From SB11 sp965249955 (lineage in GTDB: Bacteria; Bacteroidota; Bacteroidia; UBA8524), in contig OZ252261.1 in the NCBI GenBank assembly GCA_965249955.1, positions 2,852,001 through 2,916,000 on the forward strand: DNA of 64,000 bases, read 5' to 3'. This document shows, in pieces, positions 16,170 to 27,400 of this stretch. The translations under genes and the position numbers were made by a program. The notes under the pieces are model-generated. The model was not told where the DNA came from and did no database searches. It was given only the letters and a program-made list of their open reading frames with translations. Every line of letters begins with the position of its first letter. The stretch's first letter is position 1.

Positions 16170-19100
16170 ATGAATAAGCTAATAAAAAACATAATAGCGT
16201 TTTCGCTAAAAAATAAACTATTCACCTTTTTTTGGGTGTCGGTACTGGTTATTGTTGGGTGGATAAGTTATATCAATATACCCATAGAAGCATTTCCTGA
16301 TGTTACCAATACACAAATAATAATAGTAACCGAGTGGAACGGGCGCAGTGCCGAAGAAGTAGAACGCTTTGTTACCACACCGCTTGAAATAGCCATGAAT
16401 AGTGTGCAACGCAAAACCACCGTGCGAAGTATTACCATGTTTGGCTTATCGGTAATAAAAATAATTTTTGATGATGATGTAGAAGATTTTTTTGCCCGTC
16501 AGCAGGTAAACAATCAGCTACGCAACGTGCAACTGCCTGAAGGTGTTGAGCCTGATGTACAACCACCCTATGGCCCAACCGGCGAGATATACCGTTATAC
16601 ACTTAAAAGCGACAAACGCGATACCCGCGATTTACTAACCATACAAAACTGGGTGATTGATCGCCAACTGCGGGCTGTGCCCGGGGTGGCCGATGTAGTG
16701 GCCTTTGGTGGGCAAGAAAAAATATACGAGTTATCAGTTGATCCTATTAAACTGCAAAAATACGACCTAACCCCCCTTGAATTGTTTACAGCTATTAACA
16801 GGGCAAACTTAAACGTTGGAGGAGATATAATAGAGAAGAATGGGCAGGCTTACGTGGTGAGGGGGTTAGGCCTGCTATCATCAATAGCCGATATTGAAAA
16901 CACTATTGTAGATAATTACAACGGCAACCCCGTATTGGTAAAAAATATTGCCACCGTAGCCGAAGCAAGTGCACCCCGTGTGGGGCAAGTGGGGCTAAAC
17001 AATAACGACGATGTAGTTGAAGGTATTGTAGTAATGCGTAAAGGTGAAAACCCCAGTGAAGTATTGGCACGGCTAAAAGCAAAAATTGAAGAACTAAATA
17101 CCCAAACCCTACCTTCAGACGTATCGATGGAGGTGTTTTACGACCGCGATAACCTAATGGCCTATTGCACCAGCACAGTAATGCACAACCTGCTTGAAGG
17201 TATTCTGTTTGTTACCGTAATAGTATTTCTTTTTATGGCCGATTGGCGCACTACTCTTATTGTATCAATAATAATACCTCTATCGCTTTTGTTTGCCTTT
17301 ATGTGTTTAAAAATGAAGGGAATGAGCGCCAACTTACTATCGTTAGGAGCGGTAGATTTTGGGATAATAATTGATGGGGCAGTGGTAATGGTAGAGGGCA
17401 TTTTTGTAACACTCGATCATTTGGCACACCGTGTGGGTATGCCCAAGTTTAATAAGCTAGCCAAACTTAGTATCATTAAAAAAACAGGAGCAGAAACAGG
17501 CAAAGCCGTATTTTTTTCAAAACTGATAATTATTTCAGCACTGCTACCCATATTTGCTTTTCAAAAAGTTGAAGGCAAAATGTTTTCACCCCTTGCCTTC
17601 ACTTTGGGGTTTGCCTTATTGGGTGCACTTATTTTCACCCTCACTTTAGTACCCGTATTAGCATCAATATTGCTAAACAAAAACGTTAAAGAAAAAAACA
17701 ATCCGTTTGTAAACTTCATCAACCGTATAGTAGTAAAAGGGTTTGAAAAAACTTTTGCTAATAAACTAACCACCTTTATGGTATCGCTAGCCATACTTGC
17801 TACTACCTTATTCTCAACTAGGTGGTTGGGTTCAGAGTTTTTGCCCCAACTAAACGAGGGAGCACTATGGGTAGAAGCTAAATTGCCCATGAGCTCATCG
17901 CTAAACGAAACCATAAAAATGGTATCAGTACTGCGTAAAGAACTAATGGACTTTCCTGAAGTTAACGGAGTACTCTCGCAAACAGGGCGAAGCAATGACG
18001 GTACAGACCCAAGCGGGTTTTACTATGTACAGATGCAAGTGAACTTAAAACCCAAAGACAAGTGGGAACGAAAAATAACGATGGATGGTTTGGTGGAAGA
18101 GATGGACAAACGCCTTAAAAACTACCAAGGGATAGTGTACAACTATTCGCAACCCATTATTGACAACGTTGCCGAAGCTGTGGCAGGCATAAACGCTTCA
18201 AATGCTATAAAAATATATGGTGATGACTTGAATACATTAGACGAAATAGCCAACAAAATAATTAAACAGGTTGAAGATGTTGATGGGATAAAAGATGTGG
18301 GCATATTACGCAACATTGGTCAACCAGAGATAAGTGTAGTTCTTGACGAAGAAAGAATGGCTATATACGGCGTATCAAAAGCCGATGTGCAAAGCCTTAT
18401 AGAAATGGCTATTGGCGGAAAAACCGCTACCGAAAAATACGAGGGTGAACGAAAATTTGATGTCCGTATTCGCTATTTGAAAGAGTACCGTAAAGACGAG
18501 GAAGATATTATGCACCTGATGGTGCCCACCCTGCGTGGCGATAAAGTTCCGTTAAAAGAAATAGCAACTATAAACAAAATAACCGGCCCTGCATTTATAT
18601 ACCGCGATAACACTAAACGTTTTATAGGCGTTAAATTCTCAGTTCGCGAGCGCGATTTAGGCAGCACCATTGCCGAAGCACAAAGTAAAGTAGAAAAAAA
18701 CATTCAATTGCCCGAAGGTTATCGCATTGGCTGGACAGGTGAGTTTGAAAATCAAGTTCGTGCAACCAAACGCTTAGGCGAGGTAGTGCCCATTAGTCTT
18801 ATACTAATTTTTGTATTGCTGTTTATAATGTTTGGTAACATACAAGACTCTTTATTGGTGCTGGCTAACGTGCCCTTTGCCTTAGTGGGTGGTATTTTAA
18901 TACTGCATATTACAGGCATAAACTTTGGTATATCAGCGGGGGTAGGGTTTATTGCTTTATTTGGTATTTGTGTACAAAACGGGGTAATACTTGTATCAGA
19001 ATTTCATAAAAACCTAAAAGCCAAATTCGACCTAAATACAGCCATAAAAGAAGGTGTAAAAGTTCGTACCCGACCAGTAGTAATGACGGCTATGATGGCT

Positions 19101-19268
19101 TCTATTGGGTTATTACCTGCCGCCATGTCAACAGGTATAGGTTCCGAATCACAAAAACCATTAGCTATTGTAATTATTGGCGGGTTGGTAACAGCAACAA
19201 TATTTACCCTATTAGTATTTCCCAATTTCTTTTATTGGGCTGTTCGTCGTAAACATATTAATGTATAA
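16170..19268 (+). CDS. czcA: CzcA-type heavy-metal RND efflux pump
   Basis: A 1032-residue proton-driven inner-membrane antiporter with 12 membrane segments and two large periplasmic loops. The fourth helix carries DFGIIIDGAVVMVEG (about residues 395-409); the DFG-DG form is that of the zinc/cobalt/cadmium class rather than the copper/silver (CusA) class. The N-terminal IPIEAFPDVTN and the later SEFLPQLNEG are family landmarks. It is the last gene of the operon and is followed by a 22-bp perfect hairpin. Metal specificity is inferred from the motif. Confidence 0.93.
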   Translation: MNKLIKNIIAFSLKNKLFTFFWVSVLVIVGWISYINIPIEAFPDVTNTQIIIVTEWNGRSAEEVERFVTTPLEIAMNSVQRKTTVRSITMFGLSVIKIIFDDDVEDFFARQQVNNQLRNVQLPEGVEPDVQPPYGPTGEIYRYTLKSDKRDTRDLLTIQNWVIDRQLRAVPGVADVVAFGGQEKIYELSVDPIKLQKYDLTPLELFTAINRANLNVGGDIIEKNGQAYVVRGLGLLSSIADIENTIVDNYNGNPVLVKNIATVAEASAPRVGQVGLNNNDDVVEGIVVMRKGENPSEVLARLKAKIEELNTQTLPSDVSMEVFYDRDNLMAYCTSTVMHNLLEGILFVTVIVFLFMADWRTTLIVSIIIPLSLLFAFMCLKMKGMSANLLSLGAVDFGIIIDGAVVMVEGIFVTLDHLAHRVGMPKFNKLAKLSIIKKTGAETGKAVFFSKLIIISALLPIFAFQKVEGKMFSPLAFTLGFALLGALIFTLTLVPVLASILLNKNVKEKNNPFVNFINRIVVKGFEKTFANKLTTFMVSLAILATTLFSTRWLGSEFLPQLNEGALWVEAKLPMSSSLNETIKMVSVLRKELMDFPEVNGVLSQTGRSNDGTDPSGFYYVQMQVNLKPKDKWERKITMDGLVEEMDKRLKNYQGIVYNYSQPIIDNVAEAVAGINASNAIKIYGDDLNTLDEIANKIIKQVEDVDGIKDVGILRNIGQPEISVVLDEERMAIYGVSKADVQSLIEMAIGGKTATEKYEGERKFDVRIRYLKEYRKDEEDIMHLMVPTLRGDKVPLKEIATINKITGPAFIYRDNTKRFIGVKFSVRERDLGSTIAEAQSKVEKNIQLPEGYRIGWTGEFENQVRATKRLGEVVPISLILIFVLLFIMFGNIQDSLLVLANVPFALVGGILILHITGINFGISAGVGFIALFGICVQNGVILVSEFHKNLKAKFDLNTAIKEGVKVRTRPVVMTAMMASIGLLPAAMSTGIGSESQKPLAIVIIGGLVTATIFTLLVFPNFFYWAVRRKHINV

Positions 19269-19309
19269 TTATACCCATCACTCATAATAATAGTATTCTA
19301 AAACATAAT

Positions 19310-19356
19310 TTAAATCAACAAATCCCCTTGTATCACAAGGGGATTTGTTGATTTAA
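19310..19356 (+). terminator. 22-bp perfect hairpin after czcA
   Basis: A 22-base arm (19310-19331, core AAATCCCCTTGT) is perfectly complementary to 19335-19356 with a 3-base spacer. It ends in TGATTTAA without a long T tract. It lies 42 bases after the czcA stop and is probably the operon terminator. Confidence 0.7.
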
Positions 19357-19587
19357 TTAAAAACCTACATTCTATTTACTCAGCTAAAAACAGTTTTTAC
19401 AGACCACAACTATTTAGCAGTGTTTCAATAATAACTTACTCTTATACCTAAATAAAAGTATACCGATTATGGTATACAAGCCTTGTATTTAGACACTTGT
19501 TTTAAAGCCTCTTTTGTTCAGTATAATACAGGCAGTATTTTTTTAAAATTACATACCTCATTCATAAAAATATAAGTCTTAAATAAA

Positions 19588-19631
19588 CATATCGGATAAA
19601 TTTGTCCGATATGAAAATACTTTTATCTTTG
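19588..19631 (+). promoter_or_regulatory. Palindromic operator and promoter of the Rrf2-globin-TDO operon
   Basis: CATATCGGA (19588-19596) and its exact complement TCCGATATG (19605-19613) flank an 8-base spacer whose last four bases, TTTG (19601-19604), form the -33 element. Nineteen bases later is a perfect -7 element TATCTTTG (19624-19631), 7 bases before the ATG. A protein bound to the palindrome would cover the -33 element, so repression, most likely by the Rrf2 protein itself, is expected. Confidence 0.75.
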
Positions 19632-19638
19632 CCCACCA

Positions 19639-20073
19639 ATGTTTTCAAAAGCTTGTGAATACGGTATAAGAGCAATTGTTTATATTGCCTTACAGTCGCT
19701 TGAAAATAAGCGTGCTAGCTTAAAAGAGATTGCCCAAAAAATTGACTCTCCCGAAGCATTTACTGCCAAAATTTTACAACAGCTGGCAAAAAATCAGATT
19801 ATAGTTTCAGTAAAAGGCTCAACAGGTGGCTTTGAAATAGCAAGAGATAAAATGGATGAGGTTAAGATTCAGCACATTGTAAAAGCTATTGACGGAGACA
19901 GTATATATGTAAAGTGCGGTTTAGGGTTAAAAGCTTGCTCTGAAAAAAGACCTTGTCCATTACATAATAAATTTAAGGAGATACGCGAAAAATTAAGAAT
20001 AATGCTTGAAACTACAAGTATTTACGAACTTTCAGTAGGCCTTAAAAATGGAAACACCTTCTTAAAGCTTTAA
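19639..20073 (+). CDS. Rrf2-family transcriptional regulator with three cysteines (NsrR-like)
   Basis: A 144-residue winged-helix repressor. The family start MFSKACEYGIRAIVYIA is clear, the recognition region lies at about 38-70, and residues 92-105 hold Cys92, Cys99 and Cys105 (C-x6-C-x5-C) in the position of the Fe-S cluster ligands of IscR and NsrR. Co-transcription with a haemoglobin gene suggests sensing of nitric oxide or redox state; IscR-type sensing is less likely without isc genes. It is nearly leaderless and probably controls its own operon. Confidence 0.88.
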   Translation: MFSKACEYGIRAIVYIALQSLENKRASLKEIAQKIDSPEAFTAKILQQLAKNQIIVSVKGSTGGFEIARDKMDEVKIQHIVKAIDGDSIYVKCGLGLKACSEKRPCPLHNKFKEIREKLRIMLETTSIYELSVGLKNGNTFLKL

Positions 20074-20084
20074 AAGAAAATACA

Positions 20085-20474
20085 ATGTCGAGAGAAATTT
20101 TAACAATAGATGATATTACTCTTTTGGTAGATAGTTTTTATGCTAAAGTAAGAGCTGATGAACTATTATCAAATATTTTTAATAATGTGATACAAGACAG
20201 GTGGCCTGAGCATTTGCAAAAAATGTATCGGTTTTGGCAAACAGTTTTGTTGGACGAGCATACTTATTATGGCAGTCCATTTGCACCCCATGCAAAATTA
20301 GAAATTGAAAAAAAACATTTTCAGCGTTGGTTAATGCTTTTTCATGCCACAGTTGATGATTTGTTTGAAGGCGACCGTGCCGAAGAAGCAAAGCTTAGAA
20401 GTAATAAAATGGCTGAAATGTTTCAGTATAAGATAGAATACAATAAAGCGACAAATATTAAACCGATACAATAA
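20085..20474 (+). CDS. Group III truncated haemoglobin
   Basis: A 129-residue haem protein. Landmarks of group III globins are visible: SFYAKVR near residues 17-23, RWPEHLQKMYRFW near 39-51, and EKKHFQRWLMLFHATVDDLFEG near 72-93, which carries the proximal His. Proposed roles are nitric oxide or oxygen chemistry under low oxygen. It begins 11 bases after the Rrf2 gene and ends exactly where the dioxygenase gene starts, so the three are one operon. Confidence 0.9.
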   Translation: MSREILTIDDITLLVDSFYAKVRADELLSNIFNNVIQDRWPEHLQKMYRFWQTVLLDEHTYYGSPFAPHAKLEIEKKHFQRWLMLFHATVDDLFEGDRAEEAKLRSNKMAEMFQYKIEYNKATNIKPIQ

Positions 20475-21395
20475 ATGGAACAAGAAAAAATAGTTGATGC
20501 CATTAATCAGAAATACACAAACATGGGCGAAAACCCCGATACGTATTTCAAGGGATTATTACACATGAAACCTGTTAATTATTGGGATTATGTTGAAGTG
20601 GATACACTACTATCGCTTCAAAAACCTAAAACTAATTTTAAAGATGAAGAAATCTTTATTATGTACCACCAGGTTACAGAGTTGATGCTAAAGCTAATGC
20701 TGCATGAAATTAAGCAAATATGCAGCAATACTAATCCCACCGAAGACTTTTTGATAACCAAAATAAATCGTATCAATCGTTATACAGCTATGCTTATTAC
20801 CTCTTTTGATATAATGAAAGACGGTATGGATTATGATGATTACAATACGTTTCGATCGGCATTGGCTCCTGCCAGCGGATTTCAGAGTGCACAGTTTCGC
20901 TTTATCGAAATTTATTGTACACGCCTAGAAAACCTAATTAACGAAGAAGGTAAAAAGAGGTTGACGGGTGAGCCAACCACCGAAATGTATTTTGAACATA
21001 TTTATTGGAAGGATGCAGGGCTTAATAGAAAAACAGGCGAAAAAACATTGACACTTCGCCAATTTGAAGAAAAATATCTTGATCAATTTATTGTATTGGC
21101 AAAAAAAACCAAGGGTAATACAGTAGAGGATAAATTTAGGCAAATTGAAAATCCATCAGATGAGTTAAAAGCTAAGTTTAGAGAATTTGATCGTTTGTAT
21201 AATGTTGAGTGGCCTTTGGTACATCTTAATACTGCCAAGCACTATCTTGATAGTAAGGGAGAAAACAAGGCTGCAACGGGTGGTTCGGAATGGAAGAAAT
21301 ACTTGCATCCTCATTTTCAGCAACGCAAATTTTTCCCTATGCTGTGGACTGAAAATGAAAAACAACATTGGGGGGAAAATGAAGCGCAATTTTAG
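20475..21395 (+). CDS. kynA: Tryptophan 2,3-dioxygenase
   Basis: A 306-residue haem enzyme that opens the indole ring of tryptophan to N-formylkynurenine, the first step of tryptophan breakdown. Family motifs include YHQVTELMLKLMLHEI (about 63-78), ALAPASGFQSAQFR (about 129-142) and TGGSEWKKYL (about 271-280). Its ATG directly follows the stop of the globin gene (TAAATG). No other kynurenine pathway gene is nearby, so its control is tied to the Rrf2-globin unit. Confidence 0.95.
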   Translation: MEQEKIVDAINQKYTNMGENPDTYFKGLLHMKPVNYWDYVEVDTLLSLQKPKTNFKDEEIFIMYHQVTELMLKLMLHEIKQICSNTNPTEDFLITKINRINRYTAMLITSFDIMKDGMDYDDYNTFRSALAPASGFQSAQFRFIEIYCTRLENLINEEGKKRLTGEPTTEMYFEHIYWKDAGLNRKTGEKTLTLRQFEEKYLDQFIVLAKKTKGNTVEDKFRQIENPSDELKAKFREFDRLYNVEWPLVHLNTAKHYLDSKGENKAATGGSEWKKYLHPHFQQRKFFPMLWTENEKQHWGENEAQF

Positions 21396-21420
21396 GGTAT
21401 AACGATTTAATACTACAAAA

Positions 21421-21447
21421 AAAGCCCACCTTTTAAGGGTGGGCTTT
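21421..21447. terminator. Bidirectional terminator between kynA and the surface protein gene
   Basis: GCCCACC (21424-21430) pairs with GGTGGGC (21438-21444), with an A run before and a T run after, so it can act for both converging transcripts. Confidence 0.9.
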
Positions 21448-21467
21448 TTGATTAGAGAAATTTAAAC

Positions 21468-24400
21468 TTAGCGTACTAGGTTAATCTTTTTAACTAAAGT
21501 ATTTCCTTCAGTTTCTATGCGAACCATGTACAAACCTGCCGCAAATGTGCTTAAATCAATATTGAAATTGTTTTGAGCAACAGTTTGTGGCTGTGTAGAA
21601 GCAACTACTTTTCCTAATGCATTAATAACGCTTATTTTCACTTCGCGGTGCTGTTCAAAGCTAACAGAAACGTTTAGTTCACCGTTAGTAGGGTTAGGGT
21701 AAATACTTACTTTGTCTTCAAGGTAGTTTTCAGTAATACTTGTTGTGTTAGCTATAACTTCAACAGTACGACATACACGTTGTGCAATGTTGCCCGATGG
21801 ATCGGTCAAATCATAGCAATACTCGTATATACCTTCGGCTAAAGTATTAACGTTTGAAGTAACTTTTAGGTTAGGAGCCAATTCAGCATTGGTGTAGTAG
21901 TTATCGCTATACGATACACCTGAATCGGTGTAGTTCATCCAACGCATAATTTTGTTAGTATTAACAAAACCTTTTAGTTGTAGTATGGGAGCAACACGGT
22001 CAACCACACGTACTAATCTTGTTTTAGTAGCAGCAGCATTGCCTTCGCAATCGGTTACATCGTACGATATTAAGTAATCACCAATTTTGTTGGTATTTAC
22101 TACTATAGATGGAGTAGCTACTAGGCCAGTGCAATAGTTATCAGTAACAGTTGTACCTAGCTCAGTGTAGTTGTTATAAACGTCAATAATTAGGGTGTCA
22201 AGACCGGTAATTTTGATAACTGGAGCTTGAGTATCACGCACTACTACTATACGACTTTCTGTGCCTACGTTACCAGCTGAGTCGGTTGCAGTATAGTTTA
22301 GTTTATAAGTACCTGTAACGTTTGTGTTAAGGTTACCTGTAACCACACTAACGGCTACATCATAGTTGTCAGCTGCACTTACACCTGGCTCAATGTATGG
22401 GTTTTTAACTTCTACAAAAGCGGTGTCACCAATTTTGGTAATAACAGGAGCAACGTCGTCAATAACATTTACAGTTCTAACAATGCTGGCTTTATTTCCT
22501 GCCAAATCCAGTACATCATACGTTATTGTGTATACCCCAACTTTGTTTTCGTCAACGGTTGATGTTGGAATAATTGCTGATGTGAAATTACGGTTAAAGT
22601 AATCAGATGCTGTTGCACCTGCGTCAGCATAAGGAGTTTTAACTGTGTGGTTTACTGATGCAGCACCAACAAGTGCAATTTGAGGAGCAGTAACGTCTGG
22701 GGTTACTTCTACATTTCTAACTACAGTAGTTTTGTTACCGGCAACGTCTTGTACTTCATAAGTAACTTTGTATGTACCTACAACAGTAGAATCTACTGTG
22801 CTTGATACTGATACAGAAGAAGTAAGATTTCCATTTATATCATCAGAGGCGGTAAACCCTGGGTCAACAAATTGATACCATTGTTCAAAACTCATGTTTG
22901 CAGCGCCGTTAAGCGTAATAACAGGAGCTATACCGTCGCCTATTACATTAACAGAGTAGTCTTCAAACTCACCCACTAGGTTTAAACCACAAGGATGGTT
23001 AGCATCGTTTCCGTAGCTAACACCAACCCTCATACGAGTAATACCTTCAATAGCAGTAGTTGGTACAGTTATGTTTCCGTTAAATACCAGGTTGCGCGAT
23101 GCTGCTTCAGAAGCAACTAACTCACCTGCATCATCAAAGTCACCATCAATATTCCAGTCAATCCAAACTTTGCGGTTCATTTCATCCACTTTGTTTGTTC
23201 TTGCTATGCTTATAGGATATGTACCACCTTTTATTACAGTAGCTAATTGACCACTGTTTAGGTAGTTGGTGTATTTATCTATACCAGATGTAGTAGTATT
23301 ATTAATAGCACCAAACGTTACGTTTGATATACCAATTTTACCATCACTAGCCGCAACTCCCGGATCGCAATAATCGTAAATAGTTATGTACGATGTTTTG
23401 GTAGTACTATCATCACCAATACCATTTTTAGCTACTAGTTTAACGCTATAAACGCCGGGTAGCATAAAGGTAACATCAACATTTTTAGTTGTTGCATTTG
23501 GTTTAATGTTAACACCAGCTTTAGGAGTTATTTCCCATTTGTAGGTTAATGGACCTTGTGTAGTTGTACTAGTTAGTTCTACAACACCCATAACAGGTGC
23601 TAAAGTTCTATTAGCTGTAAAATCAACAACAGGTGCTGATGTAGGGTTAAGAATAGTAACTTGTTTGGTTATAGAGTGTGCACCTGCACAGTTGCTAATT
23701 CTTAGTTTGACATCATAAACACCGGCAGTGTTGTATGAGTAGCTATCGAAATCTTTAGCGCCACCTTCGTTACCGGTAGTACCAAATGGAGGATCAAAAT
23801 CCCAAATGTAGTTTAGGTTTGCACCTGTTGATGTGCTAGTAAATGTAATAGTTTCATCAACATATAAGCTATCACCAAATGTGAAATTAGCTATAGGGGC
23901 AGGAGTATTATCAGCAACAGAAGTCCACTCAGCAGTAAAACCTGCAGCAACGCCTGAAGCATCTGATACCCAGTTAATAAACATTTGACCCGATGTAGCG
24001 GTGATACCTGCTGAACTACCAGGCATACCAGATGTATTGTTGAAAGCACCAATTAGAGGAGCAGTAGCGTCAGCACCATCATATATGTACAATACATCGC
24101 CTGTGCCTAAAGTAAATTGTGAGAACTTAAGGTTTATTGACGACGCACATGGGCTGATAAGGTATGTACAGTTGCGGTTAGTACCATAGTTAGCATTTGG
24201 TCCACCATCATCGTATATTTTACCAAACCTGCTGCTGGTAGATGCGTTTGAGCCAGTGCTGCACATTGCATAGTCTTCTTTTACAAATATGTATGAGTTT
24301 TTGCAAGTGTCTTTTCCTTTACCCAAGTGGTTTTGTGCTGATAGGCATACATCGTAAAAGCCTGAAGCACCAAAGAAAACCAAGGGGTTTTGTACTAAGT

Positions 24401-27400
24401 CGCTAGAGAAAAATGCATTATCTACCGGAGAAGCAGACCATTGCCATTGTGTAGCACCAAATTTTGATAAGTCGCGAAGGTTAATAGGTTCATACAAATC
24501 AACCACTTGTTTATCGGCCACAAAATCTGATTGTGGTGTAGCAGTTGGCAACATTACTGATATGGTTTTGGCAGAGCTATCTTTTCCTGCACAACCGGTT
24601 ACCACAAGAGATACAGTGTAGTTATTGGTTGTATTAAATGAATAATCTAAATCGCGGGTGGTAGCTTCTAAAACTCCATCAACATACCACTCGTAGGTAT
24701 ATTTAATAGGGTTTCCTTTTGAAGTATTAACAATACGTGTACCTGATTCTACATATATTGAATCAGCGGCAACAAAACTTGAAATTGGCACTAATTGAGG
24801 GAATGAACTTTGGTCGGCACCAATAGTCATAGCACCAGTACACCTTACGTCACCATCAATGTCAATATCAATACCCAAACCTGGGTCTCCAGATGGAGCA
24901 TCGTAGGTTGATTGCAAATGCAAATCAATAATACCTGGAGTTAAATTAACAAATAATGGTAATTCTTCAAATGATTTATCATTCCAAGTAGTTGAGAATG
25001 ATTTCCAATCGTTTAATGATTTGTAGAAGGTTGAGTAGTCTTCAGTATAAATATCAGCTGAAGAGTAATATATATTATTATTAAAGTTTACACCATTGCT
25101 TGATGTATTGCGAGAAACAGCAACACCACGTGTGCTTGCACCAGCATAAATAAATATGTTATTGCGCACATCAGCATTGTTAGAGAAGTTTAGGTATAAA
25201 GCTGCTCTGTTTCCGGTGGTTGCTAATGTTGTAGGGTTGAAGTAAATAGTGTTGTGGTATATTAACAGCGAGTTTGTACTTGAGGTATAAATACCGCCAT
25301 AAGTACCAGTGCTGGTAGTTAAAAAGTTAGCTATCATATTATTATATATCAAGCTACCATTATTATCATTGATAATATACATACCATAAATACCCACATC
25401 TTTAAAGCTATTGTTGCGTATTGTATTGGTAATACCAGAGGTTGTATAGATACCGTATGAACTGGCATAATTACCAAACTCAAAGGTGTTTTTATCAATA
25501 TCAATCTCAGAACCATAACTCATATACACACCATAGCCATACAGACCCGTAAATTTATTATTACGAATAGTGATTCTTGAGCTGTTGGCTGATGTAGAGG
25601 CACCCCTCATTTGCACACCGTAAAATACGTTTCTAAAGCTATTGCCTTCAATTAATGAACCTGTAGATTCATTTCCGCCTGTAGCAGTTGAATTATCACC
25701 AAAGGTTACACCAAATGTTGTTGCTGATGAATAAATAGAAAACTCAATGCTGTTATTTTGTATTGTTACATAATCAGACTTAAGAGCTATTCTTACAGCA
25801 GCCATATTATTATTATTGGTTAGCTGTAAGGTCATGTTTTTTACAGTAACATACGATGTACCTAAAATACTTACCAATGAGCTGTTAGTAGCTACAGGGT
25901 GCACTAATATTGTAGAGCCTATACCTGCACCATTAAATGTGATAGTATTAGACGATGAAGCTCCTTTAACAAAGCTAAGTTCTAGTCTTTCAGTATAAGT
26001 AGCTGCAGCAACATCAAATACTACTGCACCGTTTACACCACCACAGTTTAATATGTCGGTAACTTCAGTAAAGCTTTTGTAGTTATTTGGGCCTGTACCG
26101 CTAGGGTCAATAGTGTAAGTACCGGCACTAAACGGAGTACAAAAATCGGCTTTTATGGTATCGTTTTGATTGTTTTGATCAACACCACCATTTGGGCCTG
26201 ATACAAAAGCACTAATATTATTTTTACCCGGGCCAATATTTAGTTGGTCAGCACCGGTAAACAATACATTTGTTTCTTGGCACGATGCCAAACTACCAGT
26301 CCAGTTTATAGTTCTTGTAGTAGCACCTAATCTTACTGAAACAGTAAGTGAGGTAAGAGTAACAAGACCTTTATTTTTGATAGTTACTTCTATATCATTA
26401 TTACCCGAAGCAACTGGGAAAACAGGTTTTACAAACGCTGAAATCTCTGCATCAAGTGATAATCCACCCGCACTCTCAGCGCAACCAATTGTTGGAGGGT
26501 TAAGACGAGTAGTTCCGTTTATATCCTTTGATAAAACAGATTGATATACACCTTTTAAACAAATTGATCCGGGTCTTGGATCAGTAGCAGAAGCTAAAAA
26601 AGGATTTTCGCTGAATGAATTAACATCAAAACCTGAATAACCTTTGTAGTTTGACCAATCGAGAGGGCTGCCATTAACAACGCTTAAAAATTCACCAGGA
26701 TTATTGTTAGCTTTATAGTAGTTATTGTAGTTTGCACTACCAATACATCCACCTTCAGAGTACAAGGTATAGCCACTGCTGCCTGTGCCTGATACTACTA
26801 TATTATTATTAGTAACATCATTAGCATAGTTTGAAGGGTATATATATATACCTGCACCAGCATTGGTTAAGTTGTTTTGCATTACAACAGTATTAGCCCA
26901 TACGTCAAAGTTTCTGTCATAACCCATATAAATAGCTCTGGCAGAAGTACTTCTCCAATCGCCTCTAAAGTAGTTGTTCCATATTTTACCACGTGCACCA
27001 TTACTGTTACGTGTTAAACTATATATACCATATTGTCCGCAATTGATAAATGTATTACCAATCATTTCGTACACTTGGCTGCCTGTGGTACTACCGTTAC
27101 AGTGTGAGAAACCATAATTACCATTATTGGTTGTTCTCATATCTATAAGGTTGTAGTTAATTTGGTAACCTCTAACGTTGGCTATACCAATAGCACATAC
27201 GTATGATTTTCTAAAGCTGTTGGCACGCATTAAAAGCACATAGGGAGCCGTAGTTAGGCTGTATGTTGATGTACCGTAAAAACCGATGTTACCACCCACT
27301 ATATCACTACTATCTATAGTAATGTTATAAGGTGTAGAACTTGTACCACCGCATAATGAACCATCTGTACTGGCAGTACTATTGGTCATTTGTATAGCTT

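Larger units (their letters stand above)
19269..19638. other. 370-base regulatory gap between czcA and the Rrf2 gene
   Basis: It contains the czc hairpin (19310-19356), an unassigned palindrome (GTATACC at 19458-19464 and GGTATAC at 19471-19477) and the palindromic operator plus promoter of the Rrf2 operon (19588-19631). No coding frame is convincing. Confidence 0.6.

Noticed and set aside
16170..19268. Copper/silver (Cus) identity for the metal RND pump
   Set aside because: The fourth-helix motif is DFG-DG as in Czc-type pumps, and neither CusF nor a copper-binding extension is present.
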